A stretch of 61,035 nt of DNA from Burkholderia sp. S171 (GCF_009766085.1 NZ_LMUF01000043.1:30051-91085), one strand, 5' to 3'. Numbered from the stretch's first letter, positions 8,561 through 18,325 are shown. Notes: generated by a model from the sequence alone, not told the origin. Numbers and translations: made by a program.

Positions 8561-9454
8561 ATGAAAAATCTCAAGCAATTTATGAGCTTCGCCGCCGTGG
8601 CGAGAAACAAAAGCTTCGCAGCGGCCGCCCGTGAACTCGGTCTCGCCCCTTCGTCGGTCGCCAAGAGCGTGGCGCGTCTGGAGAGCGATCTTGGCGTGAG
8701 GTTGTTTCATCGAACGACTCGCGCAGTCCGGCTCACGGCGGAAGGCGATGCCCTTTTCGCGAAGTGCGCACGGGTCCTGGAAGAGATCGACTCGCTGGAG
8801 TTATCGACAACACGCTCGGCCGAAGCGCCGTCAGGCACGTTGCGCGTGGGTGCGCCCATAGGCTACGGAACACGCAAGATTGTCCCCATATTGAACCGCC
8901 TGCTGGCAGCTCACCCCGCGCTCAACGTCGACATGCGTTTGACGGACGAGCGAGTCAACCTGGTGAGTGAGGGCCTGGACGCGGTGATACGCATTGGTTC
9001 ACTCGATGACTCCGGTCTGGTTGCGCGCCGGTTCGACCAACAGCATCTCGTGCTGTGCGCCAGTCCCGACTATATAAAACGCCATGGCGCGTTGAACGCT
9101 GTTGAGGAAGTCGAGGGGCGATCGGTCATTATGTTTCGGATGCCTACATCTGGCCGGGAGCGCCCGCTGGAGTTCGTGGATGGAGGAGAAAAGATTCAAT
9201 TGCGGCCGCGATCACGCTTTGCGCTAAGTCACGGAGACGCCATGGTGGAAGCGGTATTGCAGGGCGCCGGCATCGCGCAGGTGCCTGAACACATGGTGAC
9301 GCATCACATCAGGCAGGGAACGCTGGTCGAGTTGTTGCGCGAATGCCGTCCCGCTCCTTTACCGGTCAGCGTGTTGACGCCCAGCGCGCGAATGATGCCG
9401 GCCAGAGTGCGTTCTTTCATCGATGCGCTGCTGGACGAAAAAATGCTGGATTGA
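8561..9454 (+). CDS. LysR-family transcriptional regulator (divergent from cupin gene)
   Basis: A 297-residue LysR protein: winged helix at residues 1-60 (FAAAARELGLAPSSVAKSVARLE, LFHRTTRAVRLTAEG) and a periplasmic-binding-like co-inducer domain from about 90. It belongs to the CrgA/DsdC-like subgroup common in Burkholderia. The ATG at 8561 opens the canonical N-terminus. Its natural target is the divergent cupin gene. Confidence 0.9.
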   Translation: MKNLKQFMSFAAVARNKSFAAAARELGLAPSSVAKSVARLESDLGVRLFHRTTRAVRLTAEGDALFAKCARVLEEIDSLELSTTRSAEAPSGTLRVGAPIGYGTRKIVPILNRLLAAHPALNVDMRLTDERVNLVSEGLDAVIRIGSLDDSGLVARRFDQQHLVLCASPDYIKRHGALNAVEEVEGRSVIMFRMPTSGRERPLEFVDGGEKIQLRPRSRFALSHGDAMVEAVLQGAGIAQVPEHMVTHHIRQGTLVELLRECRPAPLPVSVLTPSARMMPARVRSFIDALLDEKMLD

Positions 9455-9570
9455 GCGCACACCGCGCCTTTGCAGGAAGCGGGGTGCATTAACCGGTTAA
9501 CCAATGATCGTCGATTAGCGCTCAACGTCGAAAAACGGCCAACATCGAAACGGCGGACAGCACGCATCCC

Positions 9571-9595
9571 TCGAAGCGTTTTTAAGCTTCGATTT
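9571..9595 (+). terminator. Weak candidate terminator after LysR gene
   Basis: TCGAAGC (9571-9577) pairs with GCTTCGA (9586-9592), followed by TTT. The stem is short and the T-run minimal. A separate 12-bp palindrome TTAACCGGTTAA lies just upstream at 9489-9500. Confidence 0.4.
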
Positions 9596-9656
9596 CCCCG
9601 ATTGCCAATCCAGTGCCAATCCAATGCCGTTCGATAAGCGAAGGATTTACGCAGTC

Positions 9657-10130
9657 TTACGCGGGTACGTCCGCGGTAACTTTTGAATAGTCGCAAAAGT
9701 CCCGGAAATCGTTCGCTAATATCTGCAATAGCGCGGTGCCTTTACGTCCGGTGGTGCGATAAAGTTCGCCATCGCGACGGCCTGCCTCCATGCCTTTGCT
9801 GAAAGCTTCCGAGTTCACGATCGCGCTGTCGATCGATTGAGTGAACGATGCCGGACTGTCAGGAAAAATCAAGGTAACGACAAGCCCCGTGGCCGCGAGC
9901 GGAACATCGGAGTCGTCAATTTGCCACGCCGCGCAGATTGGCAGGCAAAATCCCTGAAGATAGCCAATCAGCTTCGCTTCCAGGTCAGCGGGCAGGGCAC
10001 GGTAAGTGAGTTCTGAACGTGCAATGGTGGGCAGGGTGAGAGCCGCGACAATGGCGGCAACCTTGCGCGCCGTTGTCAGTTCCCTGGTTTCTTGCGTCAC
10101 TTCATGGACTTGATATAGCGGTTGAAACAT
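9657..10130 (-). CDS. Protein of unknown function, 157 residues
   Basis: I do not recognise this family. The ATG at 10130 has an ideal AAGGAGG ribosome site, so it is very likely a real gene. The sequence is mostly amphipathic helices with a hydrophobic stretch (VAAIVAALTLPTIA, about residues 23-36), three cysteines and a charged C-terminal half (SKGMEAGRRDGELYRTTGRKG). No signal peptide or catalytic motif is evident. It stands alone between a LysR gene and a diguanylate cyclase gene. Confidence 0.72.
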   Translation of the reverse strand: MFQPLYQVHEVTQETRELTTARKVAAIVAALTLPTIARSELTYRALPADLEAKLIGYLQGFCLPICAAWQIDDSDVPLAATGLVVTLIFPDSPASFTQSIDSAIVNSEAFSKGMEAGRRDGELYRTTGRKGTALLQILANDFRDFCDYSKVTADVPA

Positions 10131-10509
10131 CGACGCCTCCTTATGAGCCTGGTTTTCCACGAAAACACCGGGTACGGGTTTGATGGAATATGATTCGTAA
10201 CGCGGGAAACAGCGGTGGGGTGGCACATTCTCCGTTGGAAACCCGCCCGCCAATAATGGCGCGTGCATTACGGCATGGCAAATGACCCGCCGAGCCGGTA
10301 GTTAGTGGTATTACTGATAGTGATGTGCACAGTGAAGCGTGTAATGAACCGGTAGTGATGCCATTTCGAATGGAGGTTGGGCGACGGGATGTCGGTCGGA
10401 CATTAGTTGAACGTGATGAACGTGAGATCCACGGATGCATCGAGGCTGATCCGTCGGAACCAGGGACCAGAACCGTGTCCTCTACCAAGTCGGGAAGACC
10501 GCAACCACA
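10131..10509. other. Divergent intergenic region
   Basis: About 380 bases between the unknown gene and the diguanylate cyclase gene. It contains short direct repeats of GAACGTGA/TGAACGTGAG near 10410-10430. No gene or clear promoter is recognised. Confidence 0.45.
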
Positions 10510-12045
10510 ATGACAAAAGCAGAGCAATCCAGCTGCGTAGGTGTCGTGAACCGCATCAAGCGCGGGCTGTCGACGTCCGTTGCTGTCGCTTCGTGTGGCG
10601 TTTTTATTGCAGTTGTCATGGTGGGCCTGTGCGGTGTGGTCCTTTATCAGAGTCGCCAGGATGCGCTGGACCATACTCGCGACACTTTGCGCGATATCGC
10701 CGTCATTGCACAGCGCGATATCGAACGCAATCTCGAACTTTACGAGCTGTCGCTGCAAGCCGTGGTCGACGGGCTTCAAGAAGCGGACGTGATGGCATTA
10801 CCGCCCCATTTGCGGCGGGAAGTGCTCTTCGACCGTGCAGCCAGCGCGAAATATCTCGGCTCCATGCTGGTGATGGATGCGCTTGGCAACGTTGTCATGG
10901 ATTCCGGCGGCGACACGCCAAGAACCGGTAATTTCAGCGACAGGCCGTATTTCACGGTTCAACGCGACAATCCCCAGGCAGGTCTCTACATAAGCGATCC
11001 TTACTTGTCTCGCCTGCGCAACGGCACGCCGAGCATTGGCCTGAGCAGACGGCTTTCCAACCCGGACGGATCGTTTGCGGGGATCGTGCTTCTGGCCGTG
11101 AATATTGCGTATTTCCACGACCTGTTCACCGGTTTGGCGCTGGGCCCGCATGGCTCGCTGTCGCTGATCGGGAGAGACGGTTCCATGCTCATGCGGCAGC
11201 CGTACGATCCCAAGGTGATCGGACGAAACATCAAGAACGCCGCTACGTTCAAGCAGTTTCTAATGGCGCCGGAGGGCAGCTTCAGCGAGAAGTCGTCAAT
11301 CGATGGCAATCGCCGGCTGTATTGGTTTGCCAACTTCCCGCGCGCGCCGCTCATCATCATGGCGGCGGCGTCCGAAGAGGATATCTACGCTTCATGGCGG
11401 CGCCGGGCCCTCACGATCGGGTCGCTGATGGCCGTGTTCGGCGTGGCGTTCATCGCACTCTCCGTTCTGCTCGGAATGCAGTTGCGGCGGCGCATGCGGG
11501 CTGAGTCCGCGCTGGAATTGCTCGCCAGAACAGACGGCTTGACCGGGTTGAACAACCGCCGCAGTCTGGGTGAAATACTGGAACTCGAGTGGCGTCGCGC
11601 GAAACGATCGCAGAGTGTGCTGTCGCTGTTGTTTGTTGATATCGATCGATTCAAGGCTTACAACGACACCTACGGCCATCAGGCCGGCGACGATACCCTG
11701 GCGGCGGTCGCGCGCTGTATTGCCGACAACATCCGGCGTCCGGCTGACAGTGCGGCACGCTATGGGGGAGAGGAGTTTATTGTTGTGCTTCCCGATACAT
11801 CGGCGCTCGGCGCCTCGCTGATCGCGGAGAAGATTCGGTCGGCCATTTGTGCATGCCATATCGAGCACGCGGGCAGCGAGTTTGGATGCGTGACGGCCAG
11901 TATTGGCGCGGTGAGCCGTGAACCGCAGATGGACGACGATCTGACGACCGTGATCAAAGCCGCCGATGAAGCCTTGTACTACGCCAAGGCGACCGGCCGG
12001 AACAAGGTGTCGACCGCTGAGTCCGTGTCTGAGTCCGAGGTGTGA
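10510..12045 (+). CDS. Membrane diguanylate cyclase with periplasmic Cache-like sensor
   Basis: A 511-residue protein that should make cyclic di-GMP. TM1 is at about residues 26-48. A periplasmic double-Cache-like sensor follows (NFSDRPYFTVQRDNPQAGLYI, GTPSIGLSRRLSNPDG), TM2 lies at about 295-318, and the GGDEF domain starts near 335. The active site is GGEEF (419-423), a functional variant, and the inhibitory site RxxD (R410-D413) sits five residues before it, so product inhibition is expected. No EAL domain. It is alone and its ligand is unknown; a small carboxylic acid or amino acid is typical for this sensor fold. Confidence 0.93.
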   Translation: MTKAEQSSCVGVVNRIKRGLSTSVAVASCGVFIAVVMVGLCGVVLYQSRQDALDHTRDTLRDIAVIAQRDIERNLELYELSLQAVVDGLQEADVMALPPHLRREVLFDRAASAKYLGSMLVMDALGNVVMDSGGDTPRTGNFSDRPYFTVQRDNPQAGLYISDPYLSRLRNGTPSIGLSRRLSNPDGSFAGIVLLAVNIAYFHDLFTGLALGPHGSLSLIGRDGSMLMRQPYDPKVIGRNIKNAATFKQFLMAPEGSFSEKSSIDGNRRLYWFANFPRAPLIIMAAASEEDIYASWRRRALTIGSLMAVFGVAFIALSVLLGMQLRRRMRAESALELLARTDGLTGLNNRRSLGEILELEWRRAKRSQSVLSLLFVDIDRFKAYNDTYGHQAGDDTLAAVARCIADNIRRPADSAARYGGEEFIVVLPDTSALGASLIAEKIRSAICACHIEHAGSEFGCVTASIGAVSREPQMDDDLTTVIKAADEALYYAKATGRNKVSTAESVSESEV

Positions 12046-12294
12046 TGCGTGCGGTGTGTGCGTGCGATCCTGGCGGGCAGGTCAGTGCGCAGGAAATCAA
12101 TCCAGGTTCGCGTCTATGCATCGATGAGCGACCCTTCCTAGGGATTACTGGAACATAACCGCGTCATCCCTTAAGGCGTATGGACATCCGGGGCGAACCC
12201 TGTCAAAGTCGCTCCTCCGCGCACCTGTGGCACCCTCTCGCGGTTCGGAACGCGCGCTCAGGCACAGCCAGGATATTCTTGTCAGGAGCACGAA

Positions 12295-13416
12295 ATGACC
12301 CCGCGTCAACCAGTCGATATTGCCCGCATTCTGTTCGTTATTGTCATCCTGTCCGCGTTGACAATCGGCAGCCTCTATATCCTGCGGCCGTTTATTCCGG
12401 GGCTTATCTGGGCAACGACCATTGTGGTTGCCACTTGGCCCGTGATGCTCGCGGTGCAGCGTCGCGTCGGTAATCGCCGATGGATAGCAACCGTGGTGAT
12501 GCTGATCATCCTGCTGCTCGTGATTGCCCTGCCGCTCTACGAGGCCATCTCAACGCTGGCCTTGCACGCGGCCGACATCATGGGAACCATCAAGCTCTTG
12601 CCCAGCTACGCACTGGCCCCACCGCCTAGCTGGGTCGGTGAGATTCCACTGGCCGGGCAGCGCATCGCCCATGAGTGGCAGACCCTGTCCGACGCCGGGC
12701 CGGGCGGCATTTTGGCAAAGGTGGAACCGTATCTGACGATTGTTGCGCGCTGGATGCTTGGGCATGCGGCGGCTGTGGGCGTGTTCGTGATTCACATGTT
12801 CGTCACGATCATCATCGCGGGCATTCTGTATAGCCAGGGTGAAGCAGCGGGCCGCTTCGTTACGCGCTTCGCAACCCGGCTTGCCGCCCAGCGTGGCGCG
12901 GCGGCGGTCAAGCTGGCGGGACTGGCGATTCGCGCGGTTGCGCTCGGGATTGTCGTGACGGCGGTGGCGCAGTCCGCGCTGGGCGGGATCGGTTTGTGGG
13001 TGGCCGGCGTTCCTGCTGCCGGGATACTGACGGCGGTCATGCTGATGTTGTGCCTGGCACAGATCGGCCCGTTGCTGCCTTTGCTCGGCGGAGTCGCGTG
13101 GCTTTTTATGCATGACGCAACCGTCGCCGCGATTCTGCTGCTGATCTGGTCGGTGGCGGTCGCCATGCTCGACAGTTTGCTGCGGCCGGTTCTGATCAGG
13201 CGTGGCGTGAACCTTTCGATGCTGTTGATCCTGGCCGGTGTGTTGGGCGGTATGTTCGCGTTCGGAATAGTCGGGCTGTTCGTTGGTCCGGTGATTTTGG
13301 CGGTGGCGTCGACGCTCCTCGAGGCTTGGATGAGCGAACCTGTGCCAGTGGTTGTTGTCGATGTTGCGGAGGCTAATGGTGTGGCGGCCGAAAGCAATTC
13401 GAAAGAATTATCCTGA
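12295..13416 (+). CDS. ydiK: AI-2E family transporter, YdiK-like
   Basis: A 373-residue polytopic membrane protein of the AI-2E/PurR-regulated permease family, with about eight hydrophobic helices, the central soluble segment (residues about 95-145) and the conserved C-terminal region (LLRPVLIRRGVNLSMLLILAGVLGG, VGLFVGPVILAV). Family members export small molecules; the substrate of YdiK is unsettled. The ATG at 12295 follows AGGAG. No functional partner is nearby. Confidence 0.87.
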   Translation: MTPRQPVDIARILFVIVILSALTIGSLYILRPFIPGLIWATTIVVATWPVMLAVQRRVGNRRWIATVVMLIILLLVIALPLYEAISTLALHAADIMGTIKLLPSYALAPPPSWVGEIPLAGQRIAHEWQTLSDAGPGGILAKVEPYLTIVARWMLGHAAAVGVFVIHMFVTIIIAGILYSQGEAAGRFVTRFATRLAAQRGAAAVKLAGLAIRAVALGIVVTAVAQSALGGIGLWVAGVPAAGILTAVMLMLCLAQIGPLLPLLGGVAWLFMHDATVAAILLLIWSVAVAMLDSLLRPVLIRRGVNLSMLLILAGVLGGMFAFGIVGLFVGPVILAVASTLLEAWMSEPVPVVVVDVAEANGVAAESNSKELS

Positions 13417-13575
13417 CGCAGCAGGGGCGGGTGCGGGGGGCTGGGAGGTGCTTGAAATCTCAGGGTTAATGGTCGGGGTTGATGTCAGGTTCCGGGGTTA
13501 GCGGTTGGGGTCAATGCCGGGGTGGTACTTTCGGTGTTAGCGGTCGGGGTCTATGCTGAGTTGCTGCTTTCAGTG

Positions 13576-13825
13576 TTAGCGGTCTGCGAGAGTCGGATTT
13601 TCTCTTTATCACTGTTAGCCACTGTGCGTGGCGGCACGTCATTTCTTTGTCCAAAGCGACAAAGAAACGAAGCAAAGAAAGCGCTTTCAACCACGCTACC
13701 CTAAGTGTCCACAGCGTGCAGTTTTGATTCATAGGTGCCCCAAAAGCACGGTGCTCGCCAGAGCCCAGGATGTGTGAAACCCTCCTTCTCGCGAATCCCG
13801 ACATAGACACGCTTCGCCACCAGTG
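13576..13825 (+). repeat. Left arm of large inverted repeat
   Basis: About 250 bases. The reverse complement matches 14172-14419 closely: a shared core of over 150 bases is nearly identical and includes CACGCACAGTGGCTAACAG and GGACAAAGAAATGACG on the matching strand. Divergence rises toward the inner end. Confidence 0.9.
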
Positions 13826-13970
13826 CTCTCGGGCAAGCACCCTTGCCAAACAACCCGCACGGCCCCACGCGCTTTCGAGGCCCCGTTTCTTGATAGCTTG
13901 GTTGAGCGCAGCGAGCCGCAAGGCGACGCTCGCCAATCACAGCCCAATGTGTATTTACTGCTTCAATGGC

Positions 13971-14028
13971 TGGTAAGTCGCCTGGTAAGTCGCCTGATGA
14001 GTCGGCTGGTGAGTCGGCTGGTGAGTTA
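13971..14028 (+). repeat. Tandem 12-bp repeat in the inverted-repeat spacer
   Basis: Nearly five units of TGGTAAGTCGCC / TGRTGAGTCGGC. The first two units are identical, the last ones differ by a few bases. The period is a multiple of three, but no gene is supported. Confidence 0.85.
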
Positions 14029-14171
14029 CATACATGGACATTGTCGTCCGGTACGGCCTCACGCATCCGGCGGCCTTGTTCGAGTGAAGTTGGCCACTTG
14101 GTTCGGCGTGCGTACAATTCGGTGGAAGGTTGTTCGCGGATAGAGCGGGATGTCCCTTGGGCAGGTTCAAT

Positions 14172-14419
14172 CACTGGTGGCGAAGCGTGTCAGAACCCGG
14201 GTTCGGAGAAAGAGGGTTTCACACGTTCGTGGCTCTGGCGAGCACCGTGCTTTTGGGGCACCTATGAATGAAAACTGCACGCTGTGGACACTTAGGGTAG
14301 TGCGGTTAAAGCGTTTTCTTTGCTTCGTTTCTTTGTCGCTTTGGACAAAGAAATGACGTGCCGCCACGCACAGTGGCTAACAGTGATAAAGAGAAAATCC
14401 GACTCAAGCAGACCACTAA
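14172..14419 (-). repeat. Right arm of large inverted repeat
   Basis: Matches the reverse complement of 13576-13825 from CACTGGTGGCGAAGCGTGTC at the inner end to GCAGACC(A/G)CTAA at the outer end. The spacer between arms is about 346 bases. Confidence 0.9.
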
Positions 14420-14525
14420 GGCCGAAAGCACCAACCCGGATTGACCCAGCCCGCCAACGCTAGACCCTAGCACCCCGGCACAAACTCCAACCCCAACCCC
14501 GAGTGCGAACGACCTCCCTCCACGA

Positions 14526-14849
14526 TCATCGCGAGTGCCCTAGCCGCGCCTTTGTCGCGTGAATTTCCGCTTGCAGCTCATCTATGCGCTGCAACAACGA
14601 CAGCGCCAGCGCAAGACCTCGCCGGTCGAGTTCGAAATCGTCGCGCAGCCGTCGTGCCGTCTTCACGGTGACCACATAACTGAGCTGGAACATGCGCGTG
14701 GGCGTACCAGTGTCCACCGGCTTGATGACATCGGTATCAATGAGGTCTTCAATTTCCTCAATCGATAACCCCGAGACTTCCGCCAGATATTCAACCTGGC
14801 AAACGTCCACGTCGTTAAGCCAGACCGACTCGCTGAATGGTGTGCTCAT
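14526..14849 (-). CDS. cbpM: Chaperone modulator CbpM
   Basis: A 107-residue MerR-like protein that matches CbpM, the inhibitor/specificity factor of the DnaJ homologue CbpA: VEYLAEVSGLSIEEIEDLID, the aromatic-rich centre (RMFQLSYVVTVKTARRLRDDF) and a C-terminal coiled coil (LSLLQRIDELQAEIHATKARL). It follows cbpA by 11 bases and has an AAGGAG ribosome site, so the pair is translationally close. CbpM binds the CbpA J-domain and blocks its work with DnaK. Confidence 0.88.
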   Translation of the reverse strand: MSTPFSESVWLNDVDVCQVEYLAEVSGLSIEEIEDLIDTDVIKPVDTGTPTRMFQLSYVVTVKTARRLRDDFELDRRGLALALSLLQRIDELQAEIHATKARLGHSR

Positions 14850-14860
14850 GGCCGTGCTCC

Positions 14861-15802
14861 TTACGCGAAATGTTGGCGCGGGTTGAAGTTCGATGCCGCC
14901 GCCAGTTGCTCCAGCAGCTCGTGTTCACGAGCGCTTACCGTCTTCGGCACGTCTATCCTGACCACGGCATACAACGCCCCGACGTTGCCATCGGCCGATG
15001 CCAGTCCGCGTTTGGCCAGCCGCAATTTCTGCCCGGCAGTCGTGCCCGGTTTCACGTTGAGCTCAACCGTGCCTGCAAGAGTCGGTACATGCACGCTCGC
15101 CCCCAACACGGCTTCCCAAGGTGCGAGCGGCAGATCGATATAGAGGTCGCGACCATCGGGCCGATAGAGCGGATGTGGCTGCAACACAAGCGACACATAC
15201 AGGTCGCCAGGCCGTCCGCCATTAAAGCCCGGGCCGCCCTTGCCGGCCAGCCGCAGGCGCTGGCCGTTCGCCGCCGATTTAGGAATGGTGATTCGAAAGG
15301 TCCGCGGCACGCGACGCGCGAGGCCATTGGCGTCATACTCGGGAAGCTCCGTGCTCAGTTCGATCTCATCTCCACGATGGATCTGCTCAAGCGTTACCGG
15401 CGCTGCGATCTCATAGTCCTGCCCGGGGACAGGAAAGCTTTGTCGGCGATGACCCGCCCCGCCGACACCGCCGCCGCTACGGCCAAAGGCTGAGAAAAGA
15501 TCGGCGAGGTCGACGTCGTCGAGGCCAGCGTCGCCCGTATGGAAATGTTGCTGCCAGTCCGGCGGCGGCGTAAACGATTCGCCGGCCGGATGCTTGCCGA
15601 GGTTGTCGTAGGCTTCGCGCTTTTCCGGGTCTTTCAGCGTGGCATAGGCTTCCGCGACGTCCTTGAACTTCGCCTCGCTGTCCGCTTCGGCGGAGACATC
15701 GGGATGATATTTGTGCGCGAGCTTGCGGTACGCCTTCTTGATGTCCGCCAGTGTCGCGGTGCGCTCGACTCCCAAGGCTTCGTAATAGTCCTTGAATTTC
15801 AT
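14861..15802 (-). CDS. cbpA: Curved-DNA-binding J-domain co-chaperone CbpA
   Basis: A 313-residue DnaJ-family protein. The J-domain is at residues 1-70 with the HPD tripeptide (KYHPDVSAEADSEAKF), then a Gly/Phe-poor linker (FGRSGGGVGGAGHRR) without zinc-finger cysteines, and two C-terminal beta domains (GPGFNGGRPGDLYVSLVL, GTTAGQKLRLAKRGL). This is the class II arrangement of CbpA. It works with DnaK in stress or stationary phase and binds curved DNA. It is first in a two-gene unit with cbpM. Confidence 0.93.
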   Translation of the reverse strand: MKFKDYYEALGVERTATLADIKKAYRKLAHKYHPDVSAEADSEAKFKDVAEAYATLKDPEKREAYDNLGKHPAGESFTPPPDWQQHFHTGDAGLDDVDLADLFSAFGRSGGGVGGAGHRRQSFPVPGQDYEIAAPVTLEQIHRGDEIELSTELPEYDANGLARRVPRTFRITIPKSAANGQRLRLAGKGGPGFNGGRPGDLYVSLVLQPHPLYRPDGRDLYIDLPLAPWEAVLGASVHVPTLAGTVELNVKPGTTAGQKLRLAKRGLASADGNVGALYAVVRIDVPKTVSAREHELLEQLAAASNFNPRQHFA

Positions 15803-16049
15803 TTGAGCCCTAAAATAAAAGTGGAACGAGTTTTCGTCTGAGCTGAGGGGGCGCGAAGGTGGGTATCGTGTTTGCCTGGTTTCGTCGGGCTGGATACATC
15901 AAGCAGTCATATCGCCTGGTAAGTTTAGGCCAAGGTAGTTCGGACAGGGAAGTGGCTAGCAAAAGGGCCAAACACAGGCCACAAGCACAGGCCGACAATG
16001 CGCGACTCTTAGCAATTCGCGCACCCGCTCAGGCACAACCAGCGCCTCG

Positions 16050-17357
16050 TCAGATCGAGGTGACCACCATGCCCACCGATATCACCAGCATCACCGCCGT
16101 CGCCATCCAGCCGAGCGCCCGCAACCAGCCCTTGGCCGCAAACTTTCCCATGATGTCCGGGCGGGACACTATTTTCATCATCACGAACATCACCGGCACG
16201 GCGACTACGCCGTTGAGCACCGCGCTCCAGTAGAGCGCCTTGATTGGGTTGATCGATGTGAAATTAATGACCATGCCGATCAGCGTAGCCACTGCGATGG
16301 TCGCGTAAAAGGCCTTCGCTTCCTGCATTTTGCGCGTGAAGCCCACCGGCCAGTCGCGCGCTTCACCAATCGCATACGCCGCTGATCCGGCAAGGACAGG
16401 CACGGCTAGCAGACCGGTGCCGATCAGCCCGACGGTGAAGAACAGCGCGGCGAACGGGCCGGCGATAGGCCTCAAAGCCTGGGCCGCCTGTGCCGACGTT
16501 TCAATATCGACTATACCGCCAGCATGGAGTGTCGCCGCCGTGGTCGCCAGGATGGCCAGCGCGACCAGGTTGGACAATCCCATGCCCGCAAGCGTGTCGA
16601 TCTCGATACGGCGCAGCGCCTTGGGACCTTGTTCGGGTGAGTCGAAAAGATCGAGCCGCCGCGGATGCACGCGCATGTCTTCGACTTCCTCATCGGATTG
16701 CCAGAAGAACAGGTAGGGGCTGATCGTAGTGCCAAACACCGCTACGACCGCAGTGAGATACGCCGATGTCCAGACCGGACGCGGCAAGAGCAAGTTGATG
16801 GCGAGTTGACTCCAATTGACATGCGCCACCGCGAGCACGGCGAAATACGCAAACAGCGACAGCGTGAACCACTTCAGCACAGCCACGTAGCGCGTGTATT
16901 GCAGCAAGAGCTGCATCGAGACGCAGATCACCGAGAACAGCAGCACGTAGAGCCACTTGGGACCGGGCAACAAGAGCGCAAGGGCATCGGCCATGGCGCC
17001 CAGGTCCGCCCCCAGATTGACTATATTTGCTATCAGCAGGAGCGCCACGATCCACTGCAGCAGCCACGTTGAATAGTGCAGACGGAGCACGCCTGCAATG
17101 CCGTGTCCCGTCGTGCGTCCGATGCGTGCACTGATCATCTGGATGGCGACCATCAGCGGGTAGCTGAACAACAATGTCCATGAGAGACCATAGCCGAAGG
17201 CCGCGCCCACCTGACTGTAGGTGGCGATGCCGCTGGGGTCGTCGTCGGAGGCGCCGGTGATCAGGCCCGGCCCCAGCACGCCGAGCAAATGCGGTTTGGT
17301 CGGGCCGATCACCGGATCGCGGTCCTCTGCATCGTATTCCTGGGAAGGCTCGTCCAT
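16050..17357 (-). CDS. NRAMP-like metal transporter with altered binding motifs
   Basis: A 435-residue polytopic protein with the NRAMP (LeuT) fold: about eleven hydrophobic helices and the opening LGPGLITGASDDDPSGIATY. The TM1 motif is DPSG where proton-coupled Mn/Fe NRAMPs have DPGN, and TM6 reads GTTISPYLFFWQ where they have a Met-Pro-His motif. Loss of the Asn and Met metal ligands is the kind of change described for NRAMP-related magnesium transporters, so I infer a harder ion such as Mg2+, or another substrate. The start lies 15 bases after the atpG stop, so it is probably the last gene of the N-ATPase transcript. Confidence 0.85.
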   Translation of the reverse strand: MDEPSQEYDAEDRDPVIGPTKPHLLGVLGPGLITGASDDDPSGIATYSQVGAAFGYGLSWTLLFSYPLMVAIQMISARIGRTTGHGIAGVLRLHYSTWLLQWIVALLLIANIVNLGADLGAMADALALLLPGPKWLYVLLFSVICVSMQLLLQYTRYVAVLKWFTLSLFAYFAVLAVAHVNWSQLAINLLLPRPVWTSAYLTAVVAVFGTTISPYLFFWQSDEEVEDMRVHPRRLDLFDSPEQGPKALRRIEIDTLAGMGLSNLVALAILATTAATLHAGGIVDIETSAQAAQALRPIAGPFAALFFTVGLIGTGLLAVPVLAGSAAYAIGEARDWPVGFTRKMQEAKAFYATIAVATLIGMVINFTSINPIKALYWSAVLNGVVAVPVMFVMMKIVSRPDIMGKFAAKGWLRALGWMATAVMLVISVGMVVTSI

Positions 17358-17372
17358 GATGGCTGGGTCGTG

Positions 17373-18325
17373 TCAGAAGGAGGGGACGGAGCCGTGCCCG
17401 CGGTGCCGGGCCGGTTCCGGGTGTGGTTTGTTTGAAGGTGTGCCGGCGGCGATGCTTCCTGCGGAAAGCTCCACGATCTCCGACGTGATCTCCTCTTGCC
17501 GCAGCCGGCGAAACTCGCCGGTCAATGCGTCGAGCTTGTCATGCACGTTCGTGCGTGCAGCAATCATCGCTCCCATGCGCGCTTCGTTTTCTGCGGCGAA
17601 CGACAGCATGATGGCCTCGCAAAGCTGCGCGAAAATGTATTCCTCCGCAAGCTGCGATAACAGGCGCTGCGGTGGGAGACTAATGAGCGGCGGATTGCGG
17701 CGCGCGGTTGCCGATGACGTTACCGAGAAGCGCCCGTAGTCGAATGGCAACAGGGTCTGCTCCACGGTCTGGACGGTGGCCGTCGGGTTCGGCGTTGCGT
17801 AAATCACGCTCACGCGAGTCGGCCGGCTGGCCACCAGGCGCTGGAACAAGACGCCTGTGAGGCGATCGGCGAGTGCAGGCACTTCGTCGGCGTGAGTGAT
17901 CATGGGCGCCGACCAACCGACATTCAACCCGCGTTCCGTCGCCGCCACGATCCCACGGTCGCCGAGCAGCAAGTATTCCGCCGATGAAGACTGAGCGTAC
18001 ACGGCAGCCGACGCCAGCGCTGCATCGATTACATGCTCGTTGAACGTGCCGACAAACCCCTGTTCCGCGCACAGGACGATCACCACGGACGCATCGTGCT
18101 TTGCATCCCGATCCGGGGCCGCGGTTTCGTGCGAGGTGTGATCGTCGATCAGCAGCAACGCGTCGCCAATCGCCGCGCCGACTATTCGCGCGCAGGCTCG
18201 AATGCCGTCCAGACGGCTGCGCGCTTCACGCGAGCGTGCCGCAGCGATACCACGCATTGCACCGACCACGGATTCCAGCCCGTGTACGCCGTTCATGCGC
18301 GCCTGCACTTCGCTGAGTTTGTTGC

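Larger units (their letters stand above)
13417..14525. other. Gene-free 1.1-kb repeat block
   Basis: No credible gene. Short frames on both strands mirror each other because the block is a large inverted repeat. From left to right: a degenerate run of 'gttagcggt(c/t)ggggt'-type repeats (about 13460-13590), left arm, unique spacer with a 12-bp tandem repeat, right arm, and a complementary C-rich run (14420-14515) that resembles the reverse complement of the left flank. Confidence 0.8.

Noticed and set aside
13511..14367. Several short frames in the repeat block on both strands
   Set aside because: The peptides recur because the DNA is an inverted repeat; no ribosome sites or domain signatures support them.
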